From Tatlockia sp. (GTDB taxonomy: Bacteria; Pseudomonadota; Gammaproteobacteria; Legionellales; Legionellaceae): a DNA stretch of 64,000 nucleotides. Each line of letters opens with the position of its first letter. Within the stretch, counting starts at the first letter, position 1. The stretch lies in contig JACCWI010000026.1 of NCBI GenBank assembly GCA_013697725.1, positions 1-64,000 on the forward strand, in the 5' to 3' direction. The notes beneath the pieces are model-generated. The model had not been told where the DNA came from and made no database searches. It saw nothing but the letters and a program-made list of their open reading frames with translations. This document shows positions 18,501 through 28,324 of the stretch, one piece after another. Made by a program: the position numbers and the translations under genes.

Positions 18501-19847
18501 TTAAAATCTACTGTTTTCAGGTTCAGTTTTATCAATAACTTGACAAGATAAATTTCCTTTAGCCAAGCGTACTCTGATGATATCGCCTTCACTGACCTGA
18601 GTACTGTTAAACAGGATGGTTTTTTTATAAGTGGCAAGTGCATAGCCACGGTCTAAAGTGGCTAAAGGGCTTACCGCATGTAGAGTTGCCATTTGAAAGC
18701 TGAGTTTAAATTTCATTTTTTGAAATTTAGCTCGCATTGTTTGAGTCATTTGTTGTTTGATTATCTCTAATTTTCCCTTTGCTTGCTGCAATTCTACCAT
18801 GGGGTTTTTAGCATTAAGGCTAGTAGACAGGCTATGCAATTTTTTTTGATTTTGATGTAAAAATCCCTGCATATTTAGATTAAGCTGGCGCTCAAGATGA
18901 TCAAGATTTTGCCAATATTTGGAAATTAACTGCGAAGGTGATAAAAATTTCGCGATTTGATAGGATAATAAAAGCTGTTGATGTTGAATTAAGCGAGTTA
19001 TCGATCGCGTTATCTGCTCTTCAAGCACTTTAAGTTTGCCTAGCAGGTCAATCTGGTTAGGGGTCACTGCTTCAGCGGCAGCGGTGGGTGTTGCAGCGCG
19101 CAAGTCAGCGACAAAATCGGCAATGGTGAAATCTGTCTCGTGTCCCACACCTGAAACAATTGGAATGGCGCTATTTGCAATAGTTATTGCCAATTGTTCA
19201 TCATTAAAAGCCCATAAATCCTCAATACTGCCTCCGCCTCTAGCTAAAATGATTACCTCGGCCAGCTTTGCATCATTAGCTTTATTTAAGGCTTTAATTA
19301 GCTGCTGTGCTGCTTCTTTTCCTTGCACCTCACTGGGATATATTTTTACCTCAGCTAAAGGGTAACGACGATTTAACGTAGTTAAAATATCCCGAAGTGC
19401 AGCACCACTACTTGAGGTTACTACGCCTATACAGGAAGGGTAAACTGGTAAATTTCGTTTTCTTGTTGCATCAAATAATCCTAAGGCCTGAAGCTTAATT
19501 TTGAGTTGTTCGAACTGATAATACAGCTCGCCTAAGCCCGCCTCAGTTAAAGTTTGTACGATAAGTTGATAGTCACCTCTTGCTTCGTACAAACTCAATT
19601 TACCTTTGGCGATGACTTGTTGGCCGTCTTTTATTGCTTTCGTGTGAATATCATGCTGACTACGAAAATAGACACAGCGGATTTGAGCCGAAGGATCTTT
19701 TAAACTGAAGTAGAAATGACCCGATGAAGGTTTAGCCAGATTAGATAATTCGCCAATAACTAAAACTTCGCCTAGTTCAATCTCTAACCAGGAACGCACA
19801 AGGCGATTTAATTGTGACACAGTGACTGGATTTTGCTCTTTATTCAT
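18501..19847 (-). CDS. xseA: Exodeoxyribonuclease VII large subunit XseA
   Basis: XseA (448 aa) is the catalytic subunit of the single-strand exonuclease ExoVII. The N-terminal OB fold contains VIGELSNLAKPSSGHFYFSL. The catalytic core shows GVVTSSSGAALRDIL, ARGGGSIEDLWAFNDE and IPIVSGVGHETDFTIADFVAD, followed by ATPTAAAEAVTP. A long coiled-coil region and a C-terminal β segment (LDRGYALATYK) complete the family layout. The small subunit gene xseB is not in the window. Confidence 0.97.
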   Translation of the reverse strand: MNKEQNPVTVSQLNRLVRSWLEIELGEVLVIGELSNLAKPSSGHFYFSLKDPSAQIRCVYFRSQHDIHTKAIKDGQQVIAKGKLSLYEARGDYQLIVQTLTEAGLGELYYQFEQLKIKLQALGLFDATRKRNLPVYPSCIGVVTSSSGAALRDILTTLNRRYPLAEVKIYPSEVQGKEAAQQLIKALNKANDAKLAEVIILARGGGSIEDLWAFNDEQLAITIANSAIPIVSGVGHETDFTIADFVADLRAATPTAAAEAVTPNQIDLLGKLKVLEEQITRSITRLIQHQQLLLSYQIAKFLSPSQLISKYWQNLDHLERQLNLNMQGFLHQNQKKLHSLSTSLNAKNPMVELQQAKGKLEIIKQQMTQTMRAKFQKMKFKLSFQMATLHAVSPLATLDRGYALATYKKTILFNSTQVSEGDIIRVRLAKGNLSCQVIDKTEPENSRF

Positions 19848-19914
19848 AAAGACAATCTTTTCTCTTTTTATAGAATAGAGTTTATAGCGTTTTTAAAATT
19901 ATGATAGCTTAAAA

Positions 19915-20844
19915 TTAAGGTTGAGCAAAATGCCAATCCATAAGTTTTGACAAGGCTTCCAGCATAATTTCACCGCGAATACTATTACCCTTTGCATTAA
20001 CACGCGGGCTAAGAACCACTATTCCGGCTTTGCGAGGTGCAGCAGCAATGGTATATCCGGAAACACCGCTTTTAGCAGGCATGCCAGTTTTGACCATATG
20101 AGTCCCCGTTTCGTCATAAAGTCCACAAGTAGCCATGATGGCAAGCGTAATTTTACAAGTTTCTAAAGAAATAATTTGCTCACCGCTTCGAGGATCTTTA
20201 CCGCCGTTAGCCAGGATAGTAGGTAAATATAGCATTTGCTCAAGCGTCGCCTCATAAGAGCAAAGGGCAAAATACAACTCGAGTGTTTCTCTAACTGCGG
20301 CTCCTAAATTCCCTCGGCTTTTTAGTAAATAAGCTAGTGAACGATTGCGATCACCGGTTCGTTTTTCTGAGGCAAAAACTAAGGGATTAATAGTTAAGCG
20401 TTGATTAAATAATTTCTGAGTCCAGCGCTCTAACCAGGCAAACTGAGCTTCACCTACGCCTGGAATATAGGAACAAAGAGCGATAGCGCCAGCATTAAGC
20501 ATAGGGTTTGAGGGTTTGGGACCAAATTTGTCAAGACGGGTGATGGAGGCAAAATCGTCGCCAGAAGGTTCAACTTTTACCCATTCGAACAATTGTTCTG
20601 CTCCAAACTCTTCGAGTAAACCAATCAGAGGAATTAATTTAGCCGTGCTTTGTAAGGTCACAGGTTCCATGGCCATATTTGAATAAGAAAGCATTTCACC
20701 ATCTAGCGGATAAACAGCGATAGCGGTTAGCTCATTGTCTATATTTGCTAATTCCGGTATATAATTGGCTGTTTGTCCTTCTTGATTAGATTCAGCTGCT
20801 GCTACAATCGTTTTGAGGCAATCAAGGGTGAGTTTAGTTGTCAT
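19915..20844 (-). CDS. glsA: Glutaminase (GlsA family)
   Basis: The 309-aa serine-dependent glutaminase converts glutamine to glutamate and ammonia. The fold is related to beta-lactamases. The catalytic Ser-x-x-Lys is TLQSTAKLIPL, and further family motifs are NAGAIALCS, NRSLAYLLKS, LYFALCSYE and MPAKSGVSGYT. Length matches bacterial GlsA/YbgJ enzymes (~305-310). The gene appears monocistronic, with 67 bp to xseA and 111 bp to trpC. In acid-tolerant bacteria this enzyme helps acid resistance, but nothing here shows that role. Confidence 0.95.
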   Translation of the reverse strand: MTTKLTLDCLKTIVAAAESNQEGQTANYIPELANIDNELTAIAVYPLDGEMLSYSNMAMEPVTLQSTAKLIPLIGLLEEFGAEQLFEWVKVEPSGDDFASITRLDKFGPKPSNPMLNAGAIALCSYIPGVGEAQFAWLERWTQKLFNQRLTINPLVFASEKRTGDRNRSLAYLLKSRGNLGAAVRETLELYFALCSYEATLEQMLYLPTILANGGKDPRSGEQIISLETCKITLAIMATCGLYDETGTHMVKTGMPAKSGVSGYTIAAAPRKAGIVVLSPRVNAKGNSIRGEIMLEALSKLMDWHFAQP

Positions 20845-20955
20845 AATAAGCCGTCATCGAAAGGGGGGGGGCATTATGCTAAATTTAGCACAACAAAACA
20901 ACTAAATGGTGAATATCAGTAAGAGGGCGCTTTAGATAGAAGAATTTATGACAAG

Positions 20956-21732
20956 TTAGATAAAACCTCTTAATTCCCTTAATTTGCCAGCGATATCTTC
21001 AGCTTGCATCAAACTTTCTCCAATAAGAAAGGTATCAATGCCATGGGCTTGCAGGAGCTCAATATCTTGGCGAGAACTGATTCCGCTTTCGCTAATTAGA
21101 ATTTTATCCTTTGGGAGTTGCTTCGCTAAAGAGAGGCTAATTTCTGTATTAGTGACAAAGGTATGTAAACTCCTATTATTTACTCCCATTAATGGAGTTG
21201 GCAAAACTAAGGCGCGTTGAAATTCCTCAAGACTATGACTTTCGACCAAAACAGCCATGCCTAATGCTTGAGCTAATTGACAAAAATCAACTAGTTGCTG
21301 ATCATCAAGCAGGGCGACAATCAATAAAATACAATCGGCACCCAGTACCCGACTTTCATGAATTTGATAGCTATCAATAATAAAATCTTTCCGCAAGACA
21401 GGCAGTTGTGTTTGGTTTTTAGCTAAAGCCAGATAGGAAGGCTGACCTTGAAAAAACTCGATGTCAGTTAAAACGGAAAGGCAGCTTGCACCGTTTTGTT
21501 CATAGATTTTAGCAATCGTGGCAACATCAAAATCAGCACGAATGATGCCTTTAGAGGGCGACGCTTTTTTAATTTCCGCGATAATTGCCGGCTTTTGTTT
21601 TTTTAAGCCCTCGACAAAGTTTCTTAAAGGAGGAGCTTGAGATAAATCCCAACTACTTAAAGTTCGTTCTTTTTTTGCCTGTTCAACTTCCTGGCGTTTT
21701 CGTTCACCAATACGATTTAAAATACTAGTCAT
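20956..21732 (-). CDS. trpC: Indole-3-glycerol phosphate synthase TrpC
   Basis: TrpC (258 aa, monofunctional) closes the indole ring in tryptophan synthesis. TIM-barrel signatures are [66 protein letters not shown] and [10 protein letters not shown], which include the catalytic Lys and Glu residues. Its start overlaps the trpD stop by 8 bp. It is the last gene of the kdsD-to-trpC run. There is no fused TrpF domain, unlike E. coli. Confidence 0.97.
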   Translation of the reverse strand: MTSILNRIGERKRQEVEQAKKERTLSSWDLSQAPPLRNFVEGLKKQKPAIIAEIKKASPSKGIIRADFDVATIAKIYEQNGASCLSVLTDIEFFQGQPSYLALAKNQTQLPVLRKDFIIDSYQIHESRVLGADCILLIVALLDDQQLVDFCQLAQALGMAVLVESHSLEEFQRALVLPTPLMGVNNRSLHTFVTNTEISLSLAKQLPKDKILISESGISSRQDIELLQAHGIDTFLIGESLMQAEDIAGKLRELRGFI

Positions 21733-22753
21733 CTTTATTCGTCTTCATCTGAGTTAGATCTTTTAAGCGTTCAAAGCGGCGCAATGCTTCGCCACTGTCG
21801 ATAGCTTCTTTGGCTAGTTCAAGCGCTTCACCATAATTATTCGTTAGACCTGCGCAATATAAAACTAGGGCACTATTTAAAAGCACAATATCGCGCGCCG
21901 CCCCTTTTTGGCCATTTAAAACCTCTATTGTAAGCTCAAGACTTTTTGCTGGAGAGTCGATTATAATGCCATTTAGACTTGAGTGGAAACAATCGAAATC
22001 TTTTGGGTTTAGATCCCAGAGCTTAAAATTGCCGTTGTAAACTTCCAAAATATCAGTACTGGCTGAGATAGACGCCTCATCAAGTCCATCACGAGAATTA
22101 ATAACAAAAACTCGTTCTCGCCCTAGATTAACAAGAACTTCTGCTAAAGGCCTAAGCCATTTTTTAGTAAATACACCTAAAACTTGTCTTTTGACGTTGG
22201 CCGGATTTACTAGCGGACCTAGAAAATTAAACAAACTGCGAATTCCAAGTTGTTGTCTTGCATTTTTAGCATGATGCATGGCGGGATGAAAATGAGGTGC
22301 AAATAAAAAACTAAGATTGCAAGCCTCCATCGAACTTTTTAATTGTTGATCAGTTAAATGCAGTTCAAATCCAGCCTGCAATAACAAATCGGCGCTACCT
22401 GAATTGCTGGATGAAGAACGACCTCCATGTTTCGCGACCCGAGCACCAGCAGCTGCTGCTACAAAGGAAGAAACAGTTGAAACATTAAAGGTATTTTTAC
22501 CATCACCTCCAGTACCGACGATATCGATGAGATTAGTACCTAAATCGATTTGATGAGCAAAATCCATCATCACGGACGCTGCCGTGGTAAGCTCCTGAAC
22601 TGTTTCACCCTTCATTCGCATTAAAGCAAGAAAAGCCGCGATTTGTGCGTCAGTTAATTCACCTCTCATGCAAGGGTTCATGAATTCTTTCATTTGCTTA
22701 ATGGTTAGAGCTTCACCCTTAAGTAATTGTTCTAATAAATTAGTGATTTTCAT
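21725..22753 (-). CDS. trpD: Anthranilate phosphoribosyltransferase TrpD
   Basis: TrpD (342 aa) transfers phosphoribose from PRPP to anthranilate. Diagnostic motifs are [20 protein letters not shown] (PRPP site), [18 protein letters not shown] (anthranilate site), [14 protein letters not shown] and [15 protein letters not shown]. The N-terminal helical domain ([16 protein letters not shown]) is intact. It overlaps trpG upstream by 14 bp and trpC downstream by 8 bp, showing tight coupling. Confidence 0.97.
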   Translation of the reverse strand: MKITNLLEQLLKGEALTIKQMKEFMNPCMRGELTDAQIAAFLALMRMKGETVQELTTAASVMMDFAHQIDLGTNLIDIVGTGGDGKNTFNVSTVSSFVAAAAGARVAKHGGRSSSSNSGSADLLLQAGFELHLTDQQLKSSMEACNLSFLFAPHFHPAMHHAKNARQQLGIRSLFNFLGPLVNPANVKRQVLGVFTKKWLRPLAEVLVNLGRERVFVINSRDGLDEASISASTDILEVYNGNFKLWDLNPKDFDCFHSSLNGIIIDSPAKSLELTIEVLNGQKGAARDIVLLNSALVLYCAGLTNNYGEALELAKEAIDSGEALRRFERLKDLTQMKTNKDD

Positions 22754-23309
22754 AGTTTAAAAATTGCTTAAGTAGTTGCGGGCCATGTTCAGTGAGAATT
22801 GCTTCGGGATGGAATTGTAGTCCAAAAAGCGGATACTGACGATGAGAGATAGCCATAATTGTTTCACCTGCCCAAGCATCAATTGCAAAGCAATCGGGCA
22901 AGGTTTCAGGAGCGATAGCTAAAGAATGATAGCGAGTTGCATTAAAAGGATTGGGTAGCTCATTAAAAAGTCCTTGTTTATGATGTCTGATTGCAGAAGT
23001 TTTACCATGAATAATTTCGGGTGCCTGGATAATGGAAGCACCAAACGAATAGGCAATGCATTGATGGCCTAAGCAAATGCCTAAAATAGGAAGGCGCTGA
23101 TGAAAATGTTTAATTACTTCCAGTGAAATTCCGGCATCTTCGGGGCCTTTAGGACCGGGTGATATCACAAGATATTCGGGTGACAGTTGTTCTATTTCTG
23201 CTATCGAAATGCGGTCGTTTTCAAATGTGATTACCTTTTGACCAAGACAGAGAAAATATTGGACTAGATTATAAGTAAACGAATCATAGTTATCGATAAG
23301 GAGTACCAT
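22740..23309 (-). CDS. trpG: Anthranilate/aminodeoxychorismate synthase glutaminase subunit
   Basis: The 189-aa class I glutamine amidotransferase supplies ammonia to anthranilate synthase (TrpE) and/or aminodeoxychorismate synthase (PabB). I set the start at the ATG giving MVLLIDNYDSFTYNLVQYF, the universal N-terminus of this family. The longer frame only adds lptB-overlapping residues. Seen: VISPGPKGPEDAG, the nucleophile motif ILGICLGHQCIAYSFG, and the His/Glu pair in FGLQFHPEAILTEHG. The start lies one base after the lptB stop. Linkage to trpD-trpC favours TrpG, but such proteins often serve both pathways. trpE and pabB are not in the window. Confidence 0.93.
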   Translation of the reverse strand: MVLLIDNYDSFTYNLVQYFLCLGQKVITFENDRISIAEIEQLSPEYLVISPGPKGPEDAGISLEVIKHFHQRLPILGICLGHQCIAYSFGASIIQAPEIIHGKTSAIRHHKQGLFNELPNPFNATRYHSLAIAPETLPDCFAIDAWAGETIMAISHRQYPLFGLQFHPEAILTEHGPQLLKQFLNYENH

Positions 23310-23310
23310 G

Positions 23311-24036
23311 TTATAAAGAAAATCCTTCGCCCAAATAAACTGCACGGACTTGCTGATTAGCAAGAATTAGCTCAGGGGTACCTTCACAAAGGATGCTGCC
23401 CTGATTGACAATATAAGCTCGTTCACAAATATCCAGTGTCTCACGCACATTGTGATCGGTAATCAGTACGCCAATATTTTTATCACAGAGATGAGAAATA
23501 ATTTTTTTAATATCAAGAACTGAAATTGGGTCGACGCCGGCAAAGGGTTCGTCGAGCAAAATAAAAGCTGGTTCAATAGCTAAGGCACGTGCTATCTCTA
23601 CCCGGCGGCGTTCTCCGCCAGATAAGCTCATTCCCAAATTCTTACGTAAATGGGAAATATGAAATTCTTGCATAAGCACTTCAAGTTTTGCTAAACGATC
23701 TTTAACGCTTAAATCTTTGCGTAATTGCAGAATCGATAGAATATTATCCTCAACCGACATTTTACGAAAAACCGAAGCTTCCTGAGGTAAATAACCAATC
23801 CCCATTCGTGCTCGTTGATGCATGGGCGCTTTGGTAACATCTTTACCATCGAGAATAATTTGACCTCGATCGCAAGATTGCAGACCAACAATCATATAAA
23901 AACAGGTGGTCTTACCCGCGCCATTAGGACCTAATAATCCTACACATTCACCACGACGGATTTTAATCGAAATATCATTAACGACCGTTCGGGATTTAAA
24001 GGATTTTTTGATATTTTGTGCTGACAGCTCACTCAT
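23311..24036 (-). CDS. lptB: LPS export ABC transporter ATPase LptB
   Basis: LptB (241 aa) is the cytoplasmic ATPase that powers LptFG extraction of LPS from the inner membrane. Walker A is [17 protein letters not shown], the signature is [16 protein letters not shown], and Walker B is [16 protein letters not shown] followed by the switch His in [31 protein letters not shown] is typical LptB. Its ATG overlaps the lptA stop by 4 bp. lptF and lptG are elsewhere. Confidence 0.97.
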   Translation of the reverse strand: MSELSAQNIKKSFKSRTVVNDISIKIRRGECVGLLGPNGAGKTTCFYMIVGLQSCDRGQIILDGKDVTKAPMHQRARMGIGYLPQEASVFRKMSVEDNILSILQLRKDLSVKDRLAKLEVLMQEFHISHLRKNLGMSLSGGERRRVEIARALAIEPAFILLDEPFAGVDPISVLDIKKIISHLCDKNIGVLITDHNVRETLDICERAYIVNQGSILCEGTPELILANQQVRAVYLGEGFSL

Positions 24037-24539
24037 GCTGTTTTTCCAGGGTGAATAATAATGGTGGTGCGTTTATTTCCATCCGATTTGGAAACTACAT
24101 GTTGCTCCACTGTATCATAAATAATTTTAGGCGCACTAAAGGAATTGTCGCCTTGTATTACCCGAGCATTGCCAATGAGCTCGATTTGATGCTTATCCGG
24201 TAGATATTTAATTAAGTCAGCATAGGCATGAAGTGGCGGTTTATCCAATGCGACGAGTGTCCATAAATGAGCTTGCTCTTTTGGAGTTCCATTGGCCTGC
24301 GCTAATATTAATTTATTTTGTTTGTCCGCTTTGGTAATTGCTTTTGCAGCTCGTAAATGAGTCGTACCCTGATCCAACTCTACTTTACCAATATAATTTC
24401 CATGATGAGTTTGTTGATTCAAATCTGCTGTGTTAGCTGATAATTGAAGAGTTTTTTCGCGATCATCAGGCATGGCAAAACAGGGCCTGGAGTTTAGTCC
24501 AAGTGTAAATAGGCTGAGTAGGATAATAGATTTAAGCAT
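24033..24539 (-). CDS. lptA: LPS transport periplasmic protein LptA
   Basis: LptA bridges LptC and LptD across the periplasm. I use the ATG that overlaps the lptC stop ([18 protein letters not shown]), which begins a clear signal peptide ending near RPCFAM. TGAG lies 7 nt upstream of it, and an upstream GTG would add seven residues. The mature part holds the OstA-type beta-jellyroll pattern: [56 protein letters not shown]. The resulting 168 aa is normal. It sits between lptC and lptB as in other gammaproteobacteria. Confidence 0.92.
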   Translation of the reverse strand: MLKSIILLSLFTLGLNSRPCFAMPDDREKTLQLSANTADLNQQTHHGNYIGKVELDQGTTHLRAAKAITKADKQNKLILAQANGTPKEQAHLWTLVALDKPPLHAYADLIKYLPDKHQIELIGNARVIQGDNSFSAPKIIYDTVEQHVVSKSDGNKRTTIIIHPGKTA

Positions 24540-25101
24540 GTTTAGGCTCAAAAGTTGCACGGGCTTGGTTTAACTGCACTCGTTTTTCCTCAAAAAAGGC
24601 TTTCATTCCCTTTGAATAGACAATTGATCCGGGTTGAAAAAAACTGACAGCTTCTTCAGTTTTGGCAATTTTAGTTTTCGAAAAATAATCCAGGCTTGCG
24701 GTTTTTATCGTACTTTCTTGGGTTTTATCGGTTTTAGCCTGATGAATTACCACATCACCTATAAAAGTGACTTGTTCACCACCATTGATTGCTTTAGCCT
24801 TTTTTGAACTTATTTCCCAAGCGGGTTGATCCTCTTGGCGCAGCGCCAGTTGCGGCAAGGTTAGGAAAAAGGTGTTGTGTTCAGGAACATGCTTTATTTC
24901 TGGTGATTTTAAAAAATGAACAAGCTGACCCGTTTCATTAAAACGTTTCACAACCATATTTGAAATAACCATATCAGCGGTTTGAGAGAGAACTAAAGCA
25001 TCCAGTCGTTTAGGCGGTTTGGAATTGGCAAAATAAAAGCTTGAGCAGGCTAAAGCCACTAAGACACAAGATAACCATGCTGCTTGCTTTGCGAAATTCA
25101 T
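24532..25101 (-). CDS. lptC: LPS export protein LptC
   Basis: LptC (189 aa) is a bitopic inner-membrane protein that takes LPS from LptBFG to LptA. One N-terminal transmembrane helix (LSCVLVALACSSFYFA) is followed by a periplasmic OstA-like fold (VVKRFNETGQLVHFLKSPEIKH, INGGEQVTFIGDVVIHQ, TASLDYFSKTKIAKTEEAVS). Gene order kdsC-lptC-lptA, with a 4-bp ATGA overlap at kdsC and an 8-bp overlap at lptA, supports the call. Confidence 0.93.
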   Translation of the reverse strand: MNFAKQAAWLSCVLVALACSSFYFANSKPPKRLDALVLSQTADMVISNMVVKRFNETGQLVHFLKSPEIKHVPEHNTFFLTLPQLALRQEDQPAWEISSKKAKAINGGEQVTFIGDVVIHQAKTDKTQESTIKTASLDYFSKTKIAKTEEAVSFFQPGSIVYSKGMKAFFEEKRVQLNQARATFEPKHA

Positions 25102-25631
25102 GAGGATAAATACCTTGCCAGGGCTTGATCCTGTAAATTCTGTGCATTAAGAATAAGTTCACAAAGCTCGCGAACCGCGCCATTTCCACCGGATTGCTCA
25201 GTGCGCCAAAAGGCAAATTCCTTAACTTGACTCACTGCATTTGCGACTGCTACACCGAGGCCTACCTGGCGTATAATTGCTAAATCGGGTAAATCATCTC
25301 CAATGTAGGCAATTTTTTCATTAGGTAAATTTAGACGATTTTTTAACTCATCAAAAGCGGCACATTTATCGACTTGCCCCTTAAAATAATGGCTAATACC
25401 TAGTTGTTTCATGCGGTGGTCAATCACTGCATTTTGAGAGGTAGTAATTATAGCGACCTCGATTCCAGCGGCCATTAATAATTTTAACCCCATGCCATCT
25501 TGAACATTGAATTTTTTTAATTCATTACCAAAATTATCTATATAAAGGGAGCCATCTGTTAATACTCCGTCAACATCGCAAATTAGGCATCTTATGTTTT
25601 TTGCTTTTGCTAATAGCTCATTCATGACCAT
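25098..25631 (-). CDS. kdsC: KDO 8-phosphate phosphatase KdsC
   Basis: KdsC (177 aa) is the HAD phosphatase that makes free KDO for the LPS inner core. Motif I is LICDVDGVLTDGSLYID, followed by KKFNVQDGMGLKLL. Motif II is ITTSQN, and motif III/IV is IAYIGDDLPDLAIIRQVGLG. The first ATG is favoured by AGAGG six nt upstream. It follows kdsD by 19 bp. Confidence 0.96.
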   Translation of the reverse strand: MVMNELLAKAKNIRCLICDVDGVLTDGSLYIDNFGNELKKFNVQDGMGLKLLMAAGIEVAIITTSQNAVIDHRMKQLGISHYFKGQVDKCAAFDELKNRLNLPNEKIAYIGDDLPDLAIIRQVGLGVAVANAVSQVKEFAFWRTEQSGGNGAVRELCELILNAQNLQDQALARYLSS

Positions 25632-25650
25632 TTATAACCTCTAAAAATAA

Positions 25651-26616
25651 TTAAATAACACCGGCGCGGAGCAGGTCGTGTAAGTGAATTACCGCTGTAG
25701 GTCTGGCTTGTTCATCAACAACAACTAATGAGGTAATACTATGCTTTTGCATAATGGCTAAGGCTTCAGCAGCAAGAAGACCTTTGCTAATAGTTTTAGA
25801 GCTGCGGCTCATAACAGAACTGATAGGTGTAGTATTGATATCGTAATTATGGGTAAGTGTTCTTCGTATATCCCCATCAGTGTAGACGCCTGCCAGTTTG
25901 CCTTGTGAATCAATAACACAGGTCATACCGAGTTTTTTGGCGGTGACTTCAATTAACGCCTCACTCACTGTGGCATGTTCACTGATTATCGGCAGCTCTT
26001 TATCTTGATGGCATAATTCATCAATACGAAGTAATAAACATCTGCCCAAACTACCGCCAGGATGAGAGAGAGCAAAGTCTTCTGCACTAAATCCTCGCGC
26101 TTGAAGAAGAGCAATTGCGAGTGCATCGCCCATAACTAGCGAGACGGTAGTGCTGGTAGTAGGTGCTAACCCAAGTGGACAGGCTTCTTGTTCAATACTT
26201 ATATCAAGGTTGACGTTAGCAGCCTTAGCTAAAATGGATTCTTTATTACCAGTAAAAGTGATGAGAGGGATTTCAAGACGTTTTAATGAGGGAAGCAGAG
26301 TAACAATTTCATTAGTGAATCCCGAGTATGAGATAGCAAGAACAGAATCTTGACGGGTAATCATTCCCAAATCGCCATGGCTTGCTTCACCAGGATGCAT
26401 AAAAAAAGAAGGTGTTCCTGTGCTGGAAAGGGTTGCAGCAATCTTGTTACCTATATGGCCTGACTTGCCCATCCCGGTTACAATGACGCGGCCTTTGCAG
26501 GCTAGTAAAATTTCACAGGCTGTCTCGAAATGGTGGTCAATACGTTGCGTTAGCGCAAAAATCGCTTGAGCTTCAGTTTCAATTACCGCAAGACCCAGTT
26601 TGCAAAAATCCACGTT
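25651..26616 (-). CDS. kdsD: Arabinose 5-phosphate isomerase KdsD
   Basis: KdsD turns ribulose 5-phosphate into arabinose 5-phosphate, the first step to KDO. The SIS domain contains RVIVTGMGKSGHIGNKIAATL, STGTPSFFMHPGEASHGDLG and VLAISYSGFTNEIVTLLP. Two CBS motifs follow (residues ~200-320). The longest frame begins at 26721, but I prefer the GTG at 26616 (VDFCKLGLAVIETE). It gives 321 aa, the usual length, and the mlaF promoter (26691-26718) would lie inside the longer frame. It is the first gene of the kds-lpt-trp run, divergent from mlaF. Confidence 0.93.
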   Translation of the reverse strand, partial: NVDFCKLGLAVIETEAQAIFALTQRIDHHFETACEILLACKGRVIVTGMGKSGHIGNKIAATLSSTGTPSFFMHPGEASHGDLGMITRQDSVLAISYSGFTNEIVTLLPSLKRLEIPLITFTGNKESILAKAANVNLDISIEQEACPLGLAPTTSTTVSLVMGDALAIALLQARGFSAEDFALSHPGGSLGRCLLLRIDELCHQDKELPIISEHATVSEALIEVTAKKLGMTCVIDSQGKLAGVYTDGDIRRTLTHNYDINTTPISSVMSRSSKTISKGLLAAEALAIMQKHSITSLVVVDEQARPTAVIHLHDLLRAGVI

Positions 26617-26690
26617 CCCATTACCCTTGAAACAATTAAGCTCGAATTTTAACACAGTATTTTTTTTCTTAGTAGGGAGAATTATATCTG

Positions 26691-26718
26691 TTGGTAAATC
26701 AGTATAGTAAGGTATAAT
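26691..26718 (+). promoter_or_regulatory. Sigma-70-type promoter of the mla operon
   Basis: TTGGTA (26691-26696) and a perfect TATAAT (26713-26718) are separated by 16 bp. The predicted start point is near 26725, about 25 nt before the mlaF ATG, which has GGA upstream. Confidence 0.65.
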
Positions 26719-26751
26719 CAAAATTCTGTTCTTAAATTAACGGAATAACTC

Positions 26752-27549
26752 ATGCAAGACAACTTGGTGCAAATTACCAATCTCAGTTTTATGCGCAACG
26801 AGCGGCATATTTTTGATAAGGTTGACCTGAATGTCCAGCGCGGGAAAATTACGGCGATTATGGGACCTAGTGGCAGTGGTAAAACAACTCTTTTGCGTTT
26901 AATTGGCGCTCAATTAGAACCCAAATCAGGCAAGATTCTTGTGAATGGTGCCAATGTTCATGAATTGTCACGTAAAGCTTTATATGTTGCTCGGCGTAAA
27001 ATGGGTTTACTCTTTCAAAGTTCTGCCTTGTTTACCCATTTATCAGTTTTTGATAATGTCGCCTTTCCACTGCGTGAGCATACCAAATTAAATGACGAAA
27101 TGTTAAGAGATATAGTCTTAATGAAACTAGAGGCTGTAGGTTTACGTGGCGCTGCCCAACTAATGCCCGAGGAATTATCTGGAGGCATGGCAAGGCGTGT
27201 TGCCCTGGCAAGAACAATTGCACTGGACCCCGAATTAATGATGTATGATGAGCCTTTTACGGGTCAGGATCCAATCTCGATGGGAGTTTTAGTTCGATTA
27301 ATTAAGCGATTAAATGAACTATTAAAGACTACCACTATTATTGTTTCCCATGATGTTGAAGAAACTTGTTCAATCGCAGATTATGTGTATCTAATTGCTG
27401 CAGGACGTGTGATTGGTAAAGGAAGCCCTGCTGAATTAAAAAATTCCACAGAACCTCAAGTTAAACAATTCATGCATGGCGAAGCAGATGGCGCTGTACC
27501 TTTTCATTACCCTGCTCGTCCCTACACCGAGGAGTTGTTAAATGCTTAA
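26752..27549 (+). CDS. mlaF: Phospholipid transport ATPase MlaF
   Basis: MlaF (265 aa) is the ATPase of the MlaFEDB complex that moves phospholipids between the membranes and maintains outer-membrane asymmetry. Walker A is IMGPSGSGKTTLLRLIGA, the signature ELSGGMARRVALARTIAL and Walker B LMMYDEPFTGQDPISMG. A C-terminal extension ends RPYTEELLN, the tail type that docks on MlaB in E. coli. It overlaps mlaE by 8 bp and is first in mlaFEDCB. Confidence 0.97.
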   Translation: MQDNLVQITNLSFMRNERHIFDKVDLNVQRGKITAIMGPSGSGKTTLLRLIGAQLEPKSGKILVNGANVHELSRKALYVARRKMGLLFQSSALFTHLSVFDNVAFPLREHTKLNDEMLRDIVLMKLEAVGLRGAAQLMPEELSGGMARRVALARTIALDPELMMYDEPFTGQDPISMGVLVRLIKRLNELLKTTTIIVSHDVEETCSIADYVYLIAAGRVIGKGSPAELKNSTEPQVKQFMHGEADGAVPFHYPARPYTEELLNA

Positions 27550-28324
27550 TAGGATAGTGCGCTTGGGTCAGCGCAGTATAAACTCTTTACAAACCATGGG
27601 AAATTCAGGTTTTTTTCTACTGAGTATCTTTTCCCGAACTCCTAATTTAATGAGACTTTGGCCTTCATTGCGCGATCAACTTTATTTCATCGGTGTTTTA
27701 TCCTTTTTAATAATAATTGTTTCCGGACTTTTTATTGGCATGGTTATTGGATTACAAGGTTATAATACACTGCAAAAATTCGGTGCGAGCAGTCAGCTGG
27801 GTCAACTTTTAGCTTTAAGTGTTACAAGAGAGCTCGGGCCTGTTATCAGTGCTTTGCTTTTTGCTGGCCGCGCGGGTTCTGCACTCACGGCTGAAATTGG
27901 CTTGATGAAGGCCACCGAGCAATTGGCGAGTATGGATATGATGGGTGTTGATCCTTTAGAGCGAGTAATTTACCCACGCTTTCTAGCGGGGCTAATATCT
28001 TTGCCGATTTTAGCGCTAATTTTTTCCGCAGTTGCAATTTATGGCGGTTTTTTTGTTGGCGTACAGTGGTTGGGTGTGGATGATGGAACATTTTGGTCTA
28101 ATATGCAGGCCGCTGTAAATTTTCGTGCTGATGTATTAAGTGGAATAATTAAAAGCGTCGTGTTTGCATTCGTTATTGTGTGGATAGCCGTATACCAGGG
28201 GTTTAGTTGTGTGGCTACCGCTGAAGGAATAAGCCAGGCTACTACGCGGACAGTTGTGTATGCCTCTCTTGCTGTATTGGGGCTTGATTTTCTTTTGACT
28301 GCATTGATGATTGGAGGTTGGTAA
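27542..28324 (+). CDS. mlaE: Phospholipid transport permease MlaE
   Basis: MlaE (260 aa) is the permease of the Mla ABC system. It has about five to six hydrophobic helices. Family motifs include SGLFIGMVIGLQGYNTLQKF, LGPVISALLFAGRAGSALTA and EIGLMKATEQLASMDMMGVD, which form the conserved core of MlaE/YrbE permeases. It sits between mlaF (8-bp overlap) and mlaD (directly adjacent). Confidence 0.97.
   Translation: MLNRIVRLGQRSINSLQTMGNSGFFLLSIFSRTPNLMRLWPSLRDQLYFIGVLSFLIIIVSGLFIGMVIGLQGYNTLQKFGASSQLGQLLALSVTRELGPVISALLFAGRAGSALTAEIGLMKATEQLASMDMMGVDPLERVIYPRFLAGLISLPILALIFSAVAIYGGFFVGVQWLGVDDGTFWSNMQAAVNFRADVLSGIIKSVVFAFVIVWIAVYQGFSCVATAEGISQATTRTVVYASLAVLGLDFLLTALMIGGW

Noticed and set aside
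20862-20875. Run of G residues as a regulatory phase-variation tract
   Set aside because: It lies between trpC and glsA about 20 bp before glsA, but only nine to ten G are visible and no promoter is clearly spaced around it; not enough to claim.
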